Source of the DNA: Cristatella mucedo
Taxonomy: Eukaryota; Bryozoa; Phylactolaemata; Cristatellidae
Assembly (NCBI GenBank): GCA_009760855.2
Contig: WPIO01000008.1
Span: forward strand, 11,488,501-11,552,500
DNA: 64,000 nt
Reading direction: 5' to 3'
In this document: one piece after another, positions 32,490-44,700 of the stretch
Layout: the number at the start of each line of letters is the position of its first letter
Numbering within the stretch: the first letter of the stretch is position 1
Notes under the pieces: model-generated
What the model saw: only the letters and a program-made list of their open reading frames with translations
What the model was told of the DNA's origin: nothing
Databases searched by the model: none
Translations under genes and position numbers: made by a program

Positions 32490-32618
32490 GATCCTGAGGT
32501 ACCCCATATTTTAAACTCCCCAGATGACCTTTGACATCTATGCTCTGAGATCTGCCATACCTAGGACCTCAATTAATACAGTGCAATGCTAGTGATGCCC
32601 AGGCAAGGTGATAGTAGC
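32490..32618 (-). mobile_element. LINE-A RT segment (old copy), part 1
   Basis: Matches 45480-45630 of the long LINE-A: GAGGTACCCCATATTT, AGATGA, CAGTGCAATGCTAGTGATGCCCAGGC in two blocks. Interrupted at 32619 by a plus-strand LINE-A tail and continued at 32898. Confidence 0.7.
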
Positions 32619-32897
32619 TTAAGGATTACAAACGCACCTATTTATGACAGCGTTTAGTGGGTCCCTGTGATTCGTCTTTAATGTGCTTATGCGTGCTGAC
32701 ACTGTTGCATGCTGCCACTAACCACACTTGCAAGCTGACCCTGTGCATGCCACCCCTAACCATGTTATTCATGTTGTTCATCAAGCATGAGACCACTCAC
32801 CATTCGATCATGTTTCCTTTGCAGCAAATGTAAAGTGCCAAGAAAGAGATTGAGTTCTCAGAGGGGGCTTTATTAAGTGAATTATTATTATTATTAT
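32619..32897 (+). mobile_element. LINE-A 3' end inserted in older LINE-A
   Basis: 3' UTR, stem-loop and (ATT)n tail on the plus strand. The bases TTAAGG flank both ends (the left part overlaps the tail), consistent with a target-site duplication of about 6 bp. The old minus-strand LINE aligns across the site when the insert is removed. Confidence 0.8.
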
Positions 32898-33900
32898 TAT
32901 TAAGGTCTTGACAATAAAAGTATCAAATGCTGCTAAGAGAACCAGCAGAACTAGCTGAAGAGCCAACATTCCCAGGAAGGTCGTTATACACTCGTAACAG
33001 TAATAACTCTTGTGTGAAAACATAAGCTCTTCAACCTGACTGAAACTTACTTCCCAGGTTCTACGTGTTGATCCAAGAGTTATGCTGGCCTGCCACAACA
33101 CGTTCCAATGTTTTGATAGAAACTTAATAAGAAGACCGGAGAAATGTTGAACGAGCTCTGAGTCTTAGCTCAGGGGTAATGACTCAAACCTACGACCCAG
33201 GTTGCCGGTTCGAGTCCGACATGGGGAAATAAAGAAGAGCTCACTCACTGAGTGGTAGTGACTCTTCTGCTTCTACATAAATGAGGCTGCTAAATCAGTT
33301 CTCCTAATCTGGTGCTGGACTTCCTAATGAGTAGCCAAAAAACAATCGTCTGAAGGAGGGACAATATCTGAAGCTAACCATATAATTATTAAGGTAATTT
33401 TGGAGAGCTGCAGAAAATCTATGCATCTCAGATGTAGAACTGCAGGCATGGAATTTAGAGGGCTATTAGTCTTCTTAGACTAGGAGATGAACTTCAAAGT
33501 AAGGTCAGCAGTACCTGTCTTGAAGGTGGACGTTGAGGCATAGCAATTAGAAAGAGTGAGAAGTCCAGTGGTGATGCTACCTTAGGGATTGACTCTCTGA
33601 GCTGTTCTTGTTCATTGTTCTGATAAAAAAGCTACAGAAATGATATGCTTGATCACTAGGATCCTTCGGTAAGGTGCTGACCTGTGTGTGGCTAAGGAGC
33701 CAGTTAATGGTCGACACCAGCCTTTTCGGATTGTGCATTTGTGATTCTACTATTATTTATAGAAACTTGCCTTCGCCTTAGACAGGACGGATTCGTAGGA
33801 CTTGCAATAGAGCTAGATATGTATGATGGATTAAGTCTTGCAAAGTAATTGAGAGTTCACGAAATAGTTCTACACGCACTATATCTTTGAAAAAATTACC
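32898..33900 (-). mobile_element. LINE-A RT/linker segment (old copy), part 2
   Basis: Matches 45640-46160 of the long LINE-A copy: GTATCAAATGCTGC, the TCTTCTTAGACTAGGAGATGAACTTC block, GGATTGTGCATTTGTGATTC. Heavily mutated. A SINE-like insertion sits at about 33165-33312. Confidence 0.72.
33165..33312 (+). mobile_element. tRNA-derived SINE (variant)
   Basis: Box A TTAGCTCAGGGGTAATGA, box B CCGGTTCGAGTCCGA. The tail TCTACATAAATGAGGCTGCTAAATCAG (in blocks) resembles the SINE-1 tail. Inserted in the old LINE-A copy. Confidence 0.65.
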
Positions 33901-34322
33901 ACAACCGTAAGGAGTTCTATATCAAGGCCCAGCAGAGGGGCCAAATTTGGGATCCGAGTTGGTCTCGAAAATCCGACTGGGGCTTGGCATAGGATAGCCA
34001 TGACCAAAAATTTTCGGCACTACGGCCGGCCCTCCAGTCGGCCCGTCTAGAGTGACACGTCTCGGCTCCAACGGATCATCAGACCTGCGTCGGGAAAGCT
34101 CAGCACCCCAATCCTAGCGACAACGTCCCCCCCCCATTGCCTCCGACGCTAAGCCTGCCGTGAACACTGCAAAAGCAAGAAAAACACCCACCAAAGGGTG
34201 CTTTCGGTGCCTGCATGCCAGTTTCATGGCCACAATCCTCTCGCGACCCCCCCATCCCGACATCTGCGACTCCTAATTTACACTCCAACAGGCCAGAGAG
34301 AGTTTGCTGGGACTTAGTTAGG

Positions 34323-34520
34323 GTGTGCCTCCGTGACGGCGCATTAGGTAAGGCGGTTGCTTTCCACGGCAGGTTTCGAACCAACGACCTCGAGACCGAG
34401 CTCGTGGGTTCGAATTCTGCTGCGAGTGAGCCTTTATCACCGCTGGCTGCAAGCGGTGGTGATAGCCCTAAAGGCTCTTCTGCCTCTACACAAAAGAGGC
34501 CGATAAATCAACTAGAATTT
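34323..34520 (+). mobile_element. SINE-1 copy with extra inverted segment
   Basis: Box A region GACGGCGCATTAGGTAAGG, box B GTGGGTTCGAATTC, hairpin CACCGCTGGCTGCAAGCGGTGG, tail AAATCAACTAG. Between the boxes an additional TTTCGAACCAACGACCTCG lies as an inverted copy of the box B side (34365-34418), making a longer palindrome than in other copies. Confidence 0.72.
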
Positions 34521-36469
34521 AATCTGAATTATGGGTTACTATTTTTTTTGGTAATTATACCCATGCTCAGTCTAGGAAAGGCTCATAACCGAAACCGGTC
34601 TCTCCACAGCTTGCTCAATAATAGGCAAACTGAGAGTAGCCAATACACCAGCTTGGGCCAAAAAATGCTTGGTGATAATGTGCTCTGGCATTTCTTGCCA
34701 GTTTTGACATACCACCGAAGTAGCTTTGTTTCTGCAATGCGTTTTTGCTGCTGTGCAGGGGAAATGCCTCTCGTTATCCCTCCTGCCACCCTGTTCTGTT
34801 TGCTGTCAATCTCGCTTGCAATGACACAGCGCTGCTTACAGTTCCACTGCTAGTGACAGACCGGGCATTGTGCCCTAATAGTAAGAATTCTGGAACAGCT
34901 GGCAATAAAGAATCTGAGATGTACCACACTCAGGCTCAGGGATTAACTGATCAAGAGGATTTTTGGTTAAGTCTGGAGAAACTTCTCTCTCATTGCTCCC
35001 CTTATTCGAGCGGGTAGCTACGGTGCTGCCAGTAGCTGAAGCAATATACGTCGAGGTCGAGGCACCAGCAAGTCACAATGGCAGCAGCAGCAGCAGCAGT
35101 GGCGGCAAATGCAAAGACCAAAGGTCGGCAAACTCCAGCCTTTAGGCCAGATGCTACGGCCTAGCAAGTACTCCAGTCTGGCCTAACGCCCCCTAGTTAT
35201 AAATTGTTGGATCCGGCCTAATTGAAATGCAGCAGTTTTGCTCCTGTTCATTACTGCTAGTTGGACCTCAAGTTGTAGCCCGTGTTTATTTTGATAGCTG
35301 ATGTAATGTGCATGAAATGAAATGCATGAAAAAGAAGCACCTGACCAGGGAGAGGTGATACATGTCTACCCCCCCCCCCCCCGTGACTGCCATTTCAATA
35401 CGTAGGCTGTTTTTGTTTGTTCGTCAGGCCTCTCCCACTGTCAACCCGGCGGAGTGGGCGTGGTTTCTTCTGGCCTAGTGTGCCTTCTTGACCTCCTGAA
35501 ATGGCCTGGTAGTCCAAAAAGTTTGCCGACGTCAGGTATAGATAGACCATCGACACGTAGCAGGTTAGTCAGTCCACACATTCTAGCCAGCGCAAGGACT
35601 CTTCACTCCCACTACCAGTGTGAGCGTGTGTATGAATCAGTCCGGCAAAGCCCTGCATGGTCCTTGCTCCAACTCTTCATCTTGCCTAGCAAATGTGGTG
35701 ATTCGTACCAGGTCAGCGTGGCAAGGTTTCCTTAGAACCGGGTGTCCAGATAAGAGGCAACATAGGGTATAAAAGCATCAGGAAATTCAAGGCAGTAGCA
35801 TCAGGAAATTCAAGGCACCAGCCACACATGCTTGCTATGTGCACAAAGAGCACAACTTACGTGCATTCACCATTTCACATCTTTGCATAATACACCTACC
35901 TATCAAGTATCAAGGTTCATTGGTCACGACAAGTGCAGGAGCCTTCAGTACTTGTTCCACACGATATTAGTGAGAACACGAATTATTACATTAGCACGAA
36001 AGAATGCTTGAATGTGCCCCCAAACGCAGCATCGCTCTGCTATGCGGCGGCCCCTGGGGTACAGGCCACATCCCGCGAGCCACCTAACCAGGGCTGGCGC
36101 TCTAACAGACACGAGGGCAGGCTGCCGGCTGGTGTCTACGTGAGTGAGCGGTTGCCGCTGCAGCCTGATAATAACATACATGAAGGCATACGAATTACCA
36201 CAACAAATGTTAATGGTATGGTATTCACTTGCACATCACACGAAATGCACAGGATCGACAGTGTGCCAGACAGCCGCCAAAAACCTGTGCGGAGGAGTAC
36301 AGGGCACTGCTGCTGCTGCCAGCGACTGACCGCATGCAGTGCACGCGGGCAGGCAGGGTCCGGCTGGCAGCAGCCGGTGCAGCTCGAACCTAGAGAGCAG
36401 CTAATCGCGCCTCGGCACCGTCCACTCCTGCTCCTCCACTCTCGTAGGCTCACACGGACAGCCGCACAT
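34521..36469. other. No gene recognised
   Basis: Contains a short (CAG)n run near 35081-35098, a C run at 35370-35382, and two tandem copies of AGCATCAGGAAATTCAAGGCA (35774-35816, in blocks). It may include the HIGD2A-like 3' UTR adjoining 36470; no close AATAAA was found. Confidence 0.35.
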
Positions 36470-36636
36470 CTACTTTCTGCTCCCCGCCGCAGCAAAGTAG
36501 ACGCCCATTAGGATGGCCACGACGGTGGCACCCTGCGCACCGATGCGAGCTCGCATCATCATCTGCGACATGTACCGATTTCCGGTTCTCATTTGCCAGA
36601 GGCCGGCCACGAGAGCAGCAGTCGTCAGGGTCATTC
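36470..36636 (-). CDS. HIGD2A: HIGD2A-like exon 2
   Basis: Acceptor CTTGCAG|GAATG to TAG stop at 36470-36472. Encodes both membrane helices and the QMMMRARIGAQ signature. The intron (36637-37843) shows no gene or recognised repeat apart from a short G run at 37221-37230. Confidence 0.93.
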
Positions 36637-37979
36637 CTGCAAGATGTGCTGCAGCTCAGCACATGCGGCTGCTGCTGCTCTATGCAAGATCGCAGTACAG
36701 GCAGACCATTCACACGAACAAAACTGTGATTCGGCAGGGTGAGGCTGGGTACATAAAAATCGCTATTAACTATGCTGCTCACTGAGAGAGAGTGCACCCA
36801 AGACCCACGGTCTTGAGATACATCGTGCAGCCCGTGTGTGATTGGCCGCATGCAGCAGACGGCTCACTCGTGCTGCTATCACTCGTTAGTTCTGCTCACC
36901 GACATCCATCAAAGAGGCGTATTTCGACGATGCAATAAAGCTACCTGGTTGAATACGAAACAGTCAGCCAAAGTGCTCAAAAACTGGCGGACCCAAACAT
37001 CTCACCGGATTTTTAAAGATTTATTTAGGCGAGTGGCCCAGTCTGCTAACAAGGTCGGCTGAGGTCAAGCCAGACTGCCACAGCCCTTGCGTTTCGTTCA
37101 CTGCCACTACCTCGGCATGCATCAGGCTCGGATACCGAGGCCAGGGAGCACGTGTTAAGGGGGCCTAACTGAGTGGGAGGATTCGCCATTCTAGGAGCTA
37201 CCTGTTATAGCAAGCCCTAGCTGGGGGGGGGGGAAGGTGCCATCCTAGGAGTCACCACAAATGCAATACATCATAACACGACCAAGCTGCACGACTTTAA
37301 CTAGAGACGCAGTGTAAGGGCACGCAGAGATAATCGATAGAAGAGAATGGTTGAAGACAAAGCGCTTGGCAAAGAGCGTCATTCGTAGCGATGACATAGG
37401 CAGCCTAATATGCTTTAGGAGCAGCGGTACTACATCTGATCGGGGAACATGCTGAACCTGGACAAGAGAGAGCAGTTAAAAAACAAATCAAAGAACCAGA
37501 GGTAGTAGTCGCTGCGAGATATATAAGCTCACACAGGGAAGGAACCGCTAGACCCTGCTGCTCAATAAAGAAATAGCAGTGGAGTTCGCTTGCGGACCCC
37601 ATCCAGGCACAGCGCGGTTACGTAAGCACCCGAAGGCAGTATGCTATCGTCGCTATGAAACGAAGCCAATGTGATCGCAAGAACGAAAACACATGCTGAG
37701 ACTATGAAACAGTAAAAACATGCTCGCAGTATGCACACGGAGAGATTTGGCCAGCACTAGCTACCTGTACCAAGGGGAGGCCAAGCCCGTAGAGGTCGGC
37801 CGTTGACCAGTAGTGCAGCGGGGAAGCGTACCAAACTACTAACCGACGGGAACGAAAGGATTCTCTTTGGCTTTCCTCAGGAATTTTCGGCTAACGGATT
37901 CGCCAATGGGTTCAAAATTTTCAGAAGGTGGAGGTGGTAAGTAGAAGAGTTCGTTACTGCTGTCCCGCGGCGAAGCCAT
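36470..37979 (-). CDS. HIGD2A: HIG1 domain protein, HIGD2A-like, two exons
   Basis: A small inner mitochondrial membrane protein; HIGD2A/Rcf1 relatives promote cytochrome c oxidase assembly and respiratory supercomplex formation. Exons 37844-37979 and 36470-36636 join at VPVG|MTLTTAALV (donor GTCG|GTTAGT, acceptor TTGCAG|GAATGA, phases fit), giving about 100 residues; human HIGD2A has 106. The N-terminal half has SRKFLRKAKENPFVPVG, the typical block before the first membrane segment. The HIG1 signature Q-x3-R-x-R-x3-Q is complete (QMMMRARIGAQ). Two membrane segments: TLTTAALVAGLWQM and TVVAILMGVYFAAA. I chose the ATG at 37979 (MASPRDSS) because the upstream frame is not HIG1-like. Confidence 0.93.
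37844..37979 (-). CDS. HIGD2A: HIGD2A-like exon 1
   Basis: From ATG 37979 to donor G|GTTAGT. Encodes MASPRDSSNELFYLPPPP, then ESVSRKFLRKAKENPFVPV and the first base of Gly. Confidence 0.9.
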
Positions 37980-38809
37980 CACGCCTGACGGGCAAATGAC
38001 CTTGATGTTGTAGGGTATACATCCGGCGTCGTAGTCTGGTGGGCTGGGGGTTAGCTCTGCCAAGAAAAAGAGACGCGCAGGCATGCCGTTATCAGTAAAG
38101 GTATATGTACAAAAATTCTAAATCTCTACGGAGGGACTCTGTGAGGATACGCAGTGACGAACCCAGCACTACAGTTAAGGTTCATCGGGAGGGTGGGGAG
38201 GAACACATTACAACAGGCCCATTATTTTCATAGCAATGCTACCCCTGCAGCGCGCCGTTTGAACTCCAAGGCGCGATGCTTTTGGTAAAGCGTAAGGTAC
38301 GCCCAATCCTGCTGGCCAGATTTCATATGAACGCACATGGCTTATATAATTTATTCTCGTGAGTTTCAAGTGAAAGCTTTTCCCGCAGGCGCATCGTCCC
38401 TTAATTCTGGCTGTACTTTCGCGTGCTGCCGTGCTAGTCGCACCGTCGTCGTTGTCTGAAGTTAGCAGGCTAACGCGAGCGAGACCTAAGGTTATTACAA
38501 AATATTTAAGAGTTTGAACTTGGACCGTTTGAACTTTATTGATTCGTTCCAACTCTTACAAATCAGTGAAGGAGTGCGGCATAGTAAGAAACAAGAGTAA
38601 TCGCTGGTTTGGACTGGCCCGTGACAGCAGAGCGCGTGTGTAGAGTTCTTGGTCTACTGTGATCTCTCTGACTTGATGTATAGCGCGTGGCTTCAAGCGA
38701 ACCGAAACGCTCGCTGCCTTGGTGCTTCGCTGTGTGTTGGTTTTTCATTTCACGCCCCGTGCTCGCATTTCATGCTCGGTCATGGGTTCTAGACAGGTAG
38801 CTGTTGTAT

Positions 38810-39140
38810 AATAATTTTAATTCATAGCTGTTTATAGCGCCCTAGGCGATTTCAATATCTATCCCGGTGCTCTATGAATATCTATAAGAGAAGACCTACC
38901 AAATGATTAGTTACACGCACGATATCAAGCAAGCAAACGCTAGCAAGAAATACGCTAAGCTCAGCATGCTAAAGCAAGCGTTAATACACTCGTGGCTACC
39001 GGCTATTAAAAACGCTGGCTATTTGCGTGCACTGAATTATGCACAAGTACGTACGCAAAGTATGCCGGAACAAAAACAGATGCGTTCACTAGGACGAAGG
39101 AAAGCTGACCGGAAGAGCTGTATCTTTAGCTGGGACTAAA
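38810..39140 (-). mobile_element. LINE-C 3' remnant
   Basis: ATAATAATTTTAATTC, TATAGCGCCCTAGGCGATTT, then a segment matching 51660-51900 of the LINE-C copy: CTCGTGGCTACCGG.(A/T), TGCACAAGTACGTACGCAAAG, GGAAAGCTGACC. The frame here is fortuitous. Confidence 0.62.
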
Positions 39141-40261
39141 AAGGTAATCATTTTTAAGCGGAATGCTGGCCGTTAGGGTTCATCTGCCGCTACAAATAAG
39201 GCTGTCGGTTCAGCCGACCTTTGCATATGACTGTGTGCATGCGGGCCTTTCTGGCCCGACGATTGCAGATGTCCGTCCGTACTGCCATTCCAACACGAGA
39301 TGCAGCTAGAGGCGGAGCCATCGAGAGGCTGGTACTACTCGCAGAAGCTTGATTCTACAGAATCCTCGAAGAGTGCTTGCAAAGCAACCGCTTTTACATG
39401 TTGCCAGAATGAGTCTCTGAAGTCTGTCGTGGAACAAGCAGAAAGAATATAATTGACTCGTCAACTCTGGGACTTGAACTGTGGGCTTATGGGGGGATGA
39501 GCTGGGGCAAGCAACAATAGTTAGCCGCTCACCTTAGTTGCTTCGCATGTAATGATCGCCTGTACCTATCCTAACAAAGAATCTGCTTGTATCGACTTGG
39601 GCAGGTGTTGGCTGTTTGGGGAATCGACAAAAACATATAAAGTATTTTACTGGTTGATGACATGGCTCATAGATATTTATATTTTGCATGTTGTAAAACG
39701 TATCTCAACAGACGACCTCCCCTGCATCACTCATAGCTAAGCTTGTTAGCTTGTGCAGGACGGAGCTCAGTGCTCCTGCTGATCAGGCTAGGCCTCATAC
39801 ATAGGTCAAGGTAAGGTTTGGCATAATCTAGGTTGGCTATGCATGCTAATAATAGGAATGATGATCATTCTTTTTATAGTGATTAGAAGGAAGTCCATTG
39901 CTTGATTATTTGACTTTTTTTGCACTTGGAGTTCAACTGGCTTCACATGCTCGGCCATATTCTAAAGTGACATTTATAGTCCAGCAACAAAATAAAAAAC
40001 TACTGGCAGCATCTGTCTTCTGATTAGTATATCATATGGTCGATACACGATTCCGCATGATGCATCTTATTGTTAATATGCCTAATCTGTTGATATATTC
40101 TATCTTCATGAACTTGGCTGCTCACAGAGGCTGTCATGGCATTCGAGCGAATTAAAGCTGGGCATTGAGTTCGGGCGTAAGCGAGGTGGCAGCCCAGCTT
40201 CGGCATGGGTTGGCTGAGCCCGGCAGGCAGACATGCAAATAGAGGGAACGTAATCTCCATT

Positions 40262-40320
40262 TAGGCGCTTTGCATATGCATCGGGGCTCGAGCCCACGAC
40301 CTCAGCCAGATCCGTACTTG
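40262..40320 (-). mobile_element. SINE-2 fragment
   Basis: GCATATGCATCGGGGCTCGAGCC (in blocks), CCACGACCTCAG: reverse of the SINE-2 box B region. Confidence 0.55.
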
Positions 40321-41614
40321 CTTGCTTGCTGCTTCTTTCCTGTGCCTTTTTTCTCACAGTATGCCGATCGCAGTCGTGATACTCTTAGCAGCCTGCATCT
40401 TGTAGGCCGGTAGTGGGTGTATTGTGTGTGTGCTCGCAAGCCAATGCAAACGATTGAGCAAGCTGTCGTTAGCATGGTCCATTATTTGTCTTCTAGGATC
40501 TTGCATGCACGGGCAGGTTCCGATGACTTCTATCCCACAATACCGTGAGTGTATGCTACTATTGCAGTGGCCACTGCTACCATCTGGGCCTCTGGATTCG
40601 TCGGTTTGCTCTGTGCCACCAGCCACTACACCAAGCTCCTTTCCTAAAGCAGCCTGAATCAGGGAATGCTTTGCCACAATAAGTAAGGAAAAGCAGGAGC
40701 TGGCTTGCTCAGTGGAGCTATAGCTGCATTAATCATCTTCTAAAATTTTATTTTCTATGATCTCTAGGTAGCATAGCCTGTCAGTCATTACTCATAACTG
40801 CCACCATGCTAAACCATCAGATATATTGCAAGAGTGGGCTGGCTGCTCACCCCTGGGCATCGATCGTGTATCAAGACCAGTCTGTGATAATTGAGGCTCT
40901 CTTAAATGTTGGCCGCAGACCTTTTACAATTGTTTCTATTGTGCCGAAGCAAGACATGTTTTCTACAGAATACGGCTTTGCCGATAGTCCATACTCGAAG
41001 CCTCCAGCTACCTATCGGGTTAGCTCAGGTTGCACTTTTGGCAGCATGCTTCCAGAGCATATCCAATACTTGGATGATTGACCACTCACTAATGGACTCG
41101 GATGCTCACTCACTTCTAGTCTCAATCTTATGGGTGGTGAGCCGTAATGTATTTCTGCTATTACTGTGCAGTCTTTTCGCTACTGCCATGCAGTTCCACG
41201 TCATGTCACTCTGAAAGTTATATTACATTATGGCCTAAAGGCAGGAACCGATTTATTTTCTTAATTTTTTATACATTGATACAGTAGAAGCCTGAGCTCG
41301 GACGGCCATCATCAAAGTGAGGTCAAAGCCTTATTGTTTTTGAAGCTGGCATTTCAGGCTGCCATGGCAGTGTTGATGGTTGAGGGGCCTGTCCCTAGTT
41401 TGTCCTGTCTTGGCAGGTTTTTGTTAATGGTCTTTATCGGAAGATGCTGTTGCTGCGCCGTCCTGTGCCTCAGTGGCATGCTTGCACGGCTCAGATATTG
41501 CCCAACTGCAGTTGTTGTGGGGTGGTAGGTTAGCCGGCTGTTTGTGGCTGTCTGACTTGCCACGGTTCCCATGCATTCGAACTGGCATGCTGTGTGTTTC
41601 AGTCGTCCTCGACC

Positions 41615-41726
41615 ATGCCTCCCCAGCACACGTACACTCACCTTGCGGATCTCGAAGAGGGCAAATGCTACGATGTGTATGGAGTTGTCAAGTTTTTCAA
41701 GCCACCATATAAAACTCGGGGGACCG
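41615..41726 (+). CDS. POT1: POT1 exon with start codon
   Basis: ATG at 41615 to donor ACCG|GTAAGC. Encodes MPPQHTYTHLADLEEGK and VVKFFKPPYKTRGT; the FFKPPY motif lines the ssDNA groove. A possible acceptor (GTTTCAG, ending 41602) just upstream suggests an earlier 5'-UTR exon. Confidence 0.92.
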
Positions 41727-44700
41727 GTAAGCTATGCTGCCACTGCTGTTGAGCGTATACCGCAGGTGCCGTGAATACATGCCCTGCCGTTTACCAATTG
41801 TTGTCAGTGCCCATGCTGCATGTGAGGCAATGGACATGTGTACCTGCGTTGGCCACAACTTAGATATATAATTACATACTTATAAGTACACGAATTCGGT
41901 AATTGAGAAAAACAAAAGCACTTCGGTTGTATAACTCCCTAACAGAACCACATCTTTAACCAAATCGAGGCATCAATTTAGATACAAAATGTATGCACAT
42001 AGAGATTAATGGCTACTATGAGCCATTGTTCTTACCTGTTCCTGGCCACCATCAGGCTATTCAAGTACATTTATTGCCTGTTGGTAGATGCTTCTGTCAG
42101 TGCACGGTGAGGTAGAGAAAAATCATGAAAAGCCACTTGCTTTGCTGCATTGATGAGTAAATTTTGTTCTAATAATAATAATAATAATAATATTGCACTT
42201 GATAAAGCGCCCTCAGAGAACTTAATCTCTTTCTAGGCGCTTTACATTTGCTGCAAAGTGATACGCAATAGAATAGTAAGTAAAATCATGCTTGAAAAAC
42301 AAACAAAATGAATAACATGGTTAGGGGTTACATGCACTGGGTCAGCATGCAAATGTGGTTAGTGGCAGCATGAACAGTGTCAGCACGCATAAGCACATCG
42401 AGGACGAATCACAAGGACCCACTAAATGCTGTCCTAAATAGGTATGTTTTTAAGTTTCTTTTAAATGTGGTCAGGTCAGGGGATGTTCTGATGCAGGTCG
42501 GGAGGGAGTTCCAGGCTGTGGGAGCATACGAGCTAAATGCACGGTCTCCAAAGGATTTAAGGTTTGTACGAGGTATTTCTAGACTGTTGGATTCCGAAAA
42601 GCGAGTGGTACGATGCTTTGCCTGATGGGGTAGTATCTCTGAAAGATAGGCTGGAGCCATAGAATGAAGAGACCTAAAAGTGAGCGACAAAACCTTGAAG
42701 TCAATCCGTTGCTTGACTGGTAACCAGTGCAGGTCGGCGAGAAGTGGAGTAATGTGGCAACTGCGACGCTCACGACAGACAAGCCTAGCTGCAGAGTTTT
42801 GCACCAGCTGCAATCGCCTGATCGCACATGCTGGTAGGCCAGTAAGCAGTGAGTTGCAGAAGTCGAGACGAGATGTCACGAATGCATGGACCAACTTGGA
42901 CGTGGTATCCTTATCTAAACAAGCCCTAATTTTAGCAATGTTATGAAGCTGAAAATAGGCTGATTTGACTGTGGAGCTGATGTGGTCGTCTAACGAGAGG
43001 TTCTGGCCAATGTTCCCTGACAAATAGCAATTGCCAGATTCAACACCCTTGATTTTGGATAATCACGATTCGCCTCCATTCTTTTGGTTAGCCCTGCCAA
43101 CCAGAGAGGAATGCCTGCTGTTCAGAGAGCACAGTGGACCTTCTTCACAATATGAGTCGGCCACCGAGTCTTGTGGAACTTTCCTACGTAAGGCGGAGCG
43201 TCAACAAAATATTTATAAAATTGGTCCGGATATCGAATATTTGGTTATAATACTTTTTAATCGACAAACATGCTAGAAATGCTATCGGAAGTTGTGACAA
43301 CTTTCACATGAAAGAAAATTATTATCCAAACCATATCGAACCCGGATGTAAACCGGAAGCAACACATCTGAAAATATTACTGATCTCAGCATTACGTACG
43401 ACTTGTATTCGTACTTGTTGATTCTTGGTAGATGAAGGTACATGTGTGAAGCCTGTTGAGGTGCTTGCTTGAGACTTTTATGCAGCTTCATTTTTAGTAT
43501 AGCTTGATACCTTGTACATTCCATAACTTGGCTAATATCAAGGTGAAATTCGAATTGCGAATTCAGCTCTGCTTGTACGACATGAGATAGATCATTTCTT
43601 ATTTCGTTCAGATAGGTTTTGCTCTACATGTCAAAAAACGCTCCGGAGCTTTGTTTTCTGCAATCATGGAAATATATATTACAAAACTTATCTGACCGAA
43701 ATCAGAAATAATATAGCATCATTTTGTACGATCAGAGCTGAACTCTGATTTCAAATTTCACTCTAATACGTGAAGTGTTAGCCGATTTATGGAATGTACA
43801 AGGCATCAAGCTACACTGAAAATGAAGGCTATATAAAAATTACAAGCATGCACCTCAACAAGCTTCTGCATGTACGTCCATCTACCAAGGTTCAACAAGT
43901 ATGTATGTAAGTCGCATATGATGCAGAGGTAAGTAAGTTTGTTATTTGTAGATATGTTAAAATGGGCCGTGATAGCCCAGGAGGTAAGGTGCATGCTCTT
44001 CACGACCGAGGTCGGGTGTTCAAATCCTTCAGTTGGCGATCCTTGATTGACAAATGCAGGTGGCAGCGATAAACGTTAAGGCCCTTCTGCTGCTATACAA
44101 ATGAGGCAGTTAAGTCAGCTATTATTATTATTACTGCTATGCTGCTTCCGGTTTACACCCGGGTTAGACATGGTTTGGATAAACTTTTTTCTACGTGAAA
44201 GTCGTCGGAATTTCTTATCCCATTTCGAACAGGTTTGTCTTTTGTAAGGTATCCTAAACAAATATTTGACTGCCTGACCAATTTTATAAGTGTTAGAGTG
44301 CGTACGTGCATTACATAATAATGATAATGCACTTGATAAAGCGCCCTCGAGAACTAAATCTCTTTCTAGGCGCTTTACATTTGCTGCAAAGGGAAATGCA
44401 ATTGAATGGTGAGTAATATCATGCTTGATAAACAAACAAAATGAATAACATGGTTAGGGGTGACATGCACAGGGTCAGCATGCAAATGTGGTTAGTGGCA
44501 GCATGCACAGTGTCAGCACGCATAAGCACATCAAGGACGAATCACAGGGACTCATTAAATGCTGTCCTAAATAGGTGTTTTTCAAGTTCTTTTTAAATGT
44601 GGTCAAGTCAGGGGATGTTCTGATGCAGGTCGGAAGGTGTTCTTGGCTTTGGGAGCATACGAACTAAATGCACGGTCTCTAAAGAATTTGAGGTTTGTAC

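Larger units (their letters stand above)
38085..41614. other. Intergenic, between divergent HIGD2A-like and POT1 genes
   Basis: No protein gene recognised. Includes a LINE-C 3' remnant (38810-39140, minus) and a SINE-2 head fragment (40262-40320, minus). HIGD2A-like and POT1 point away from each other across 3.6 kb. Confidence 0.4.
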
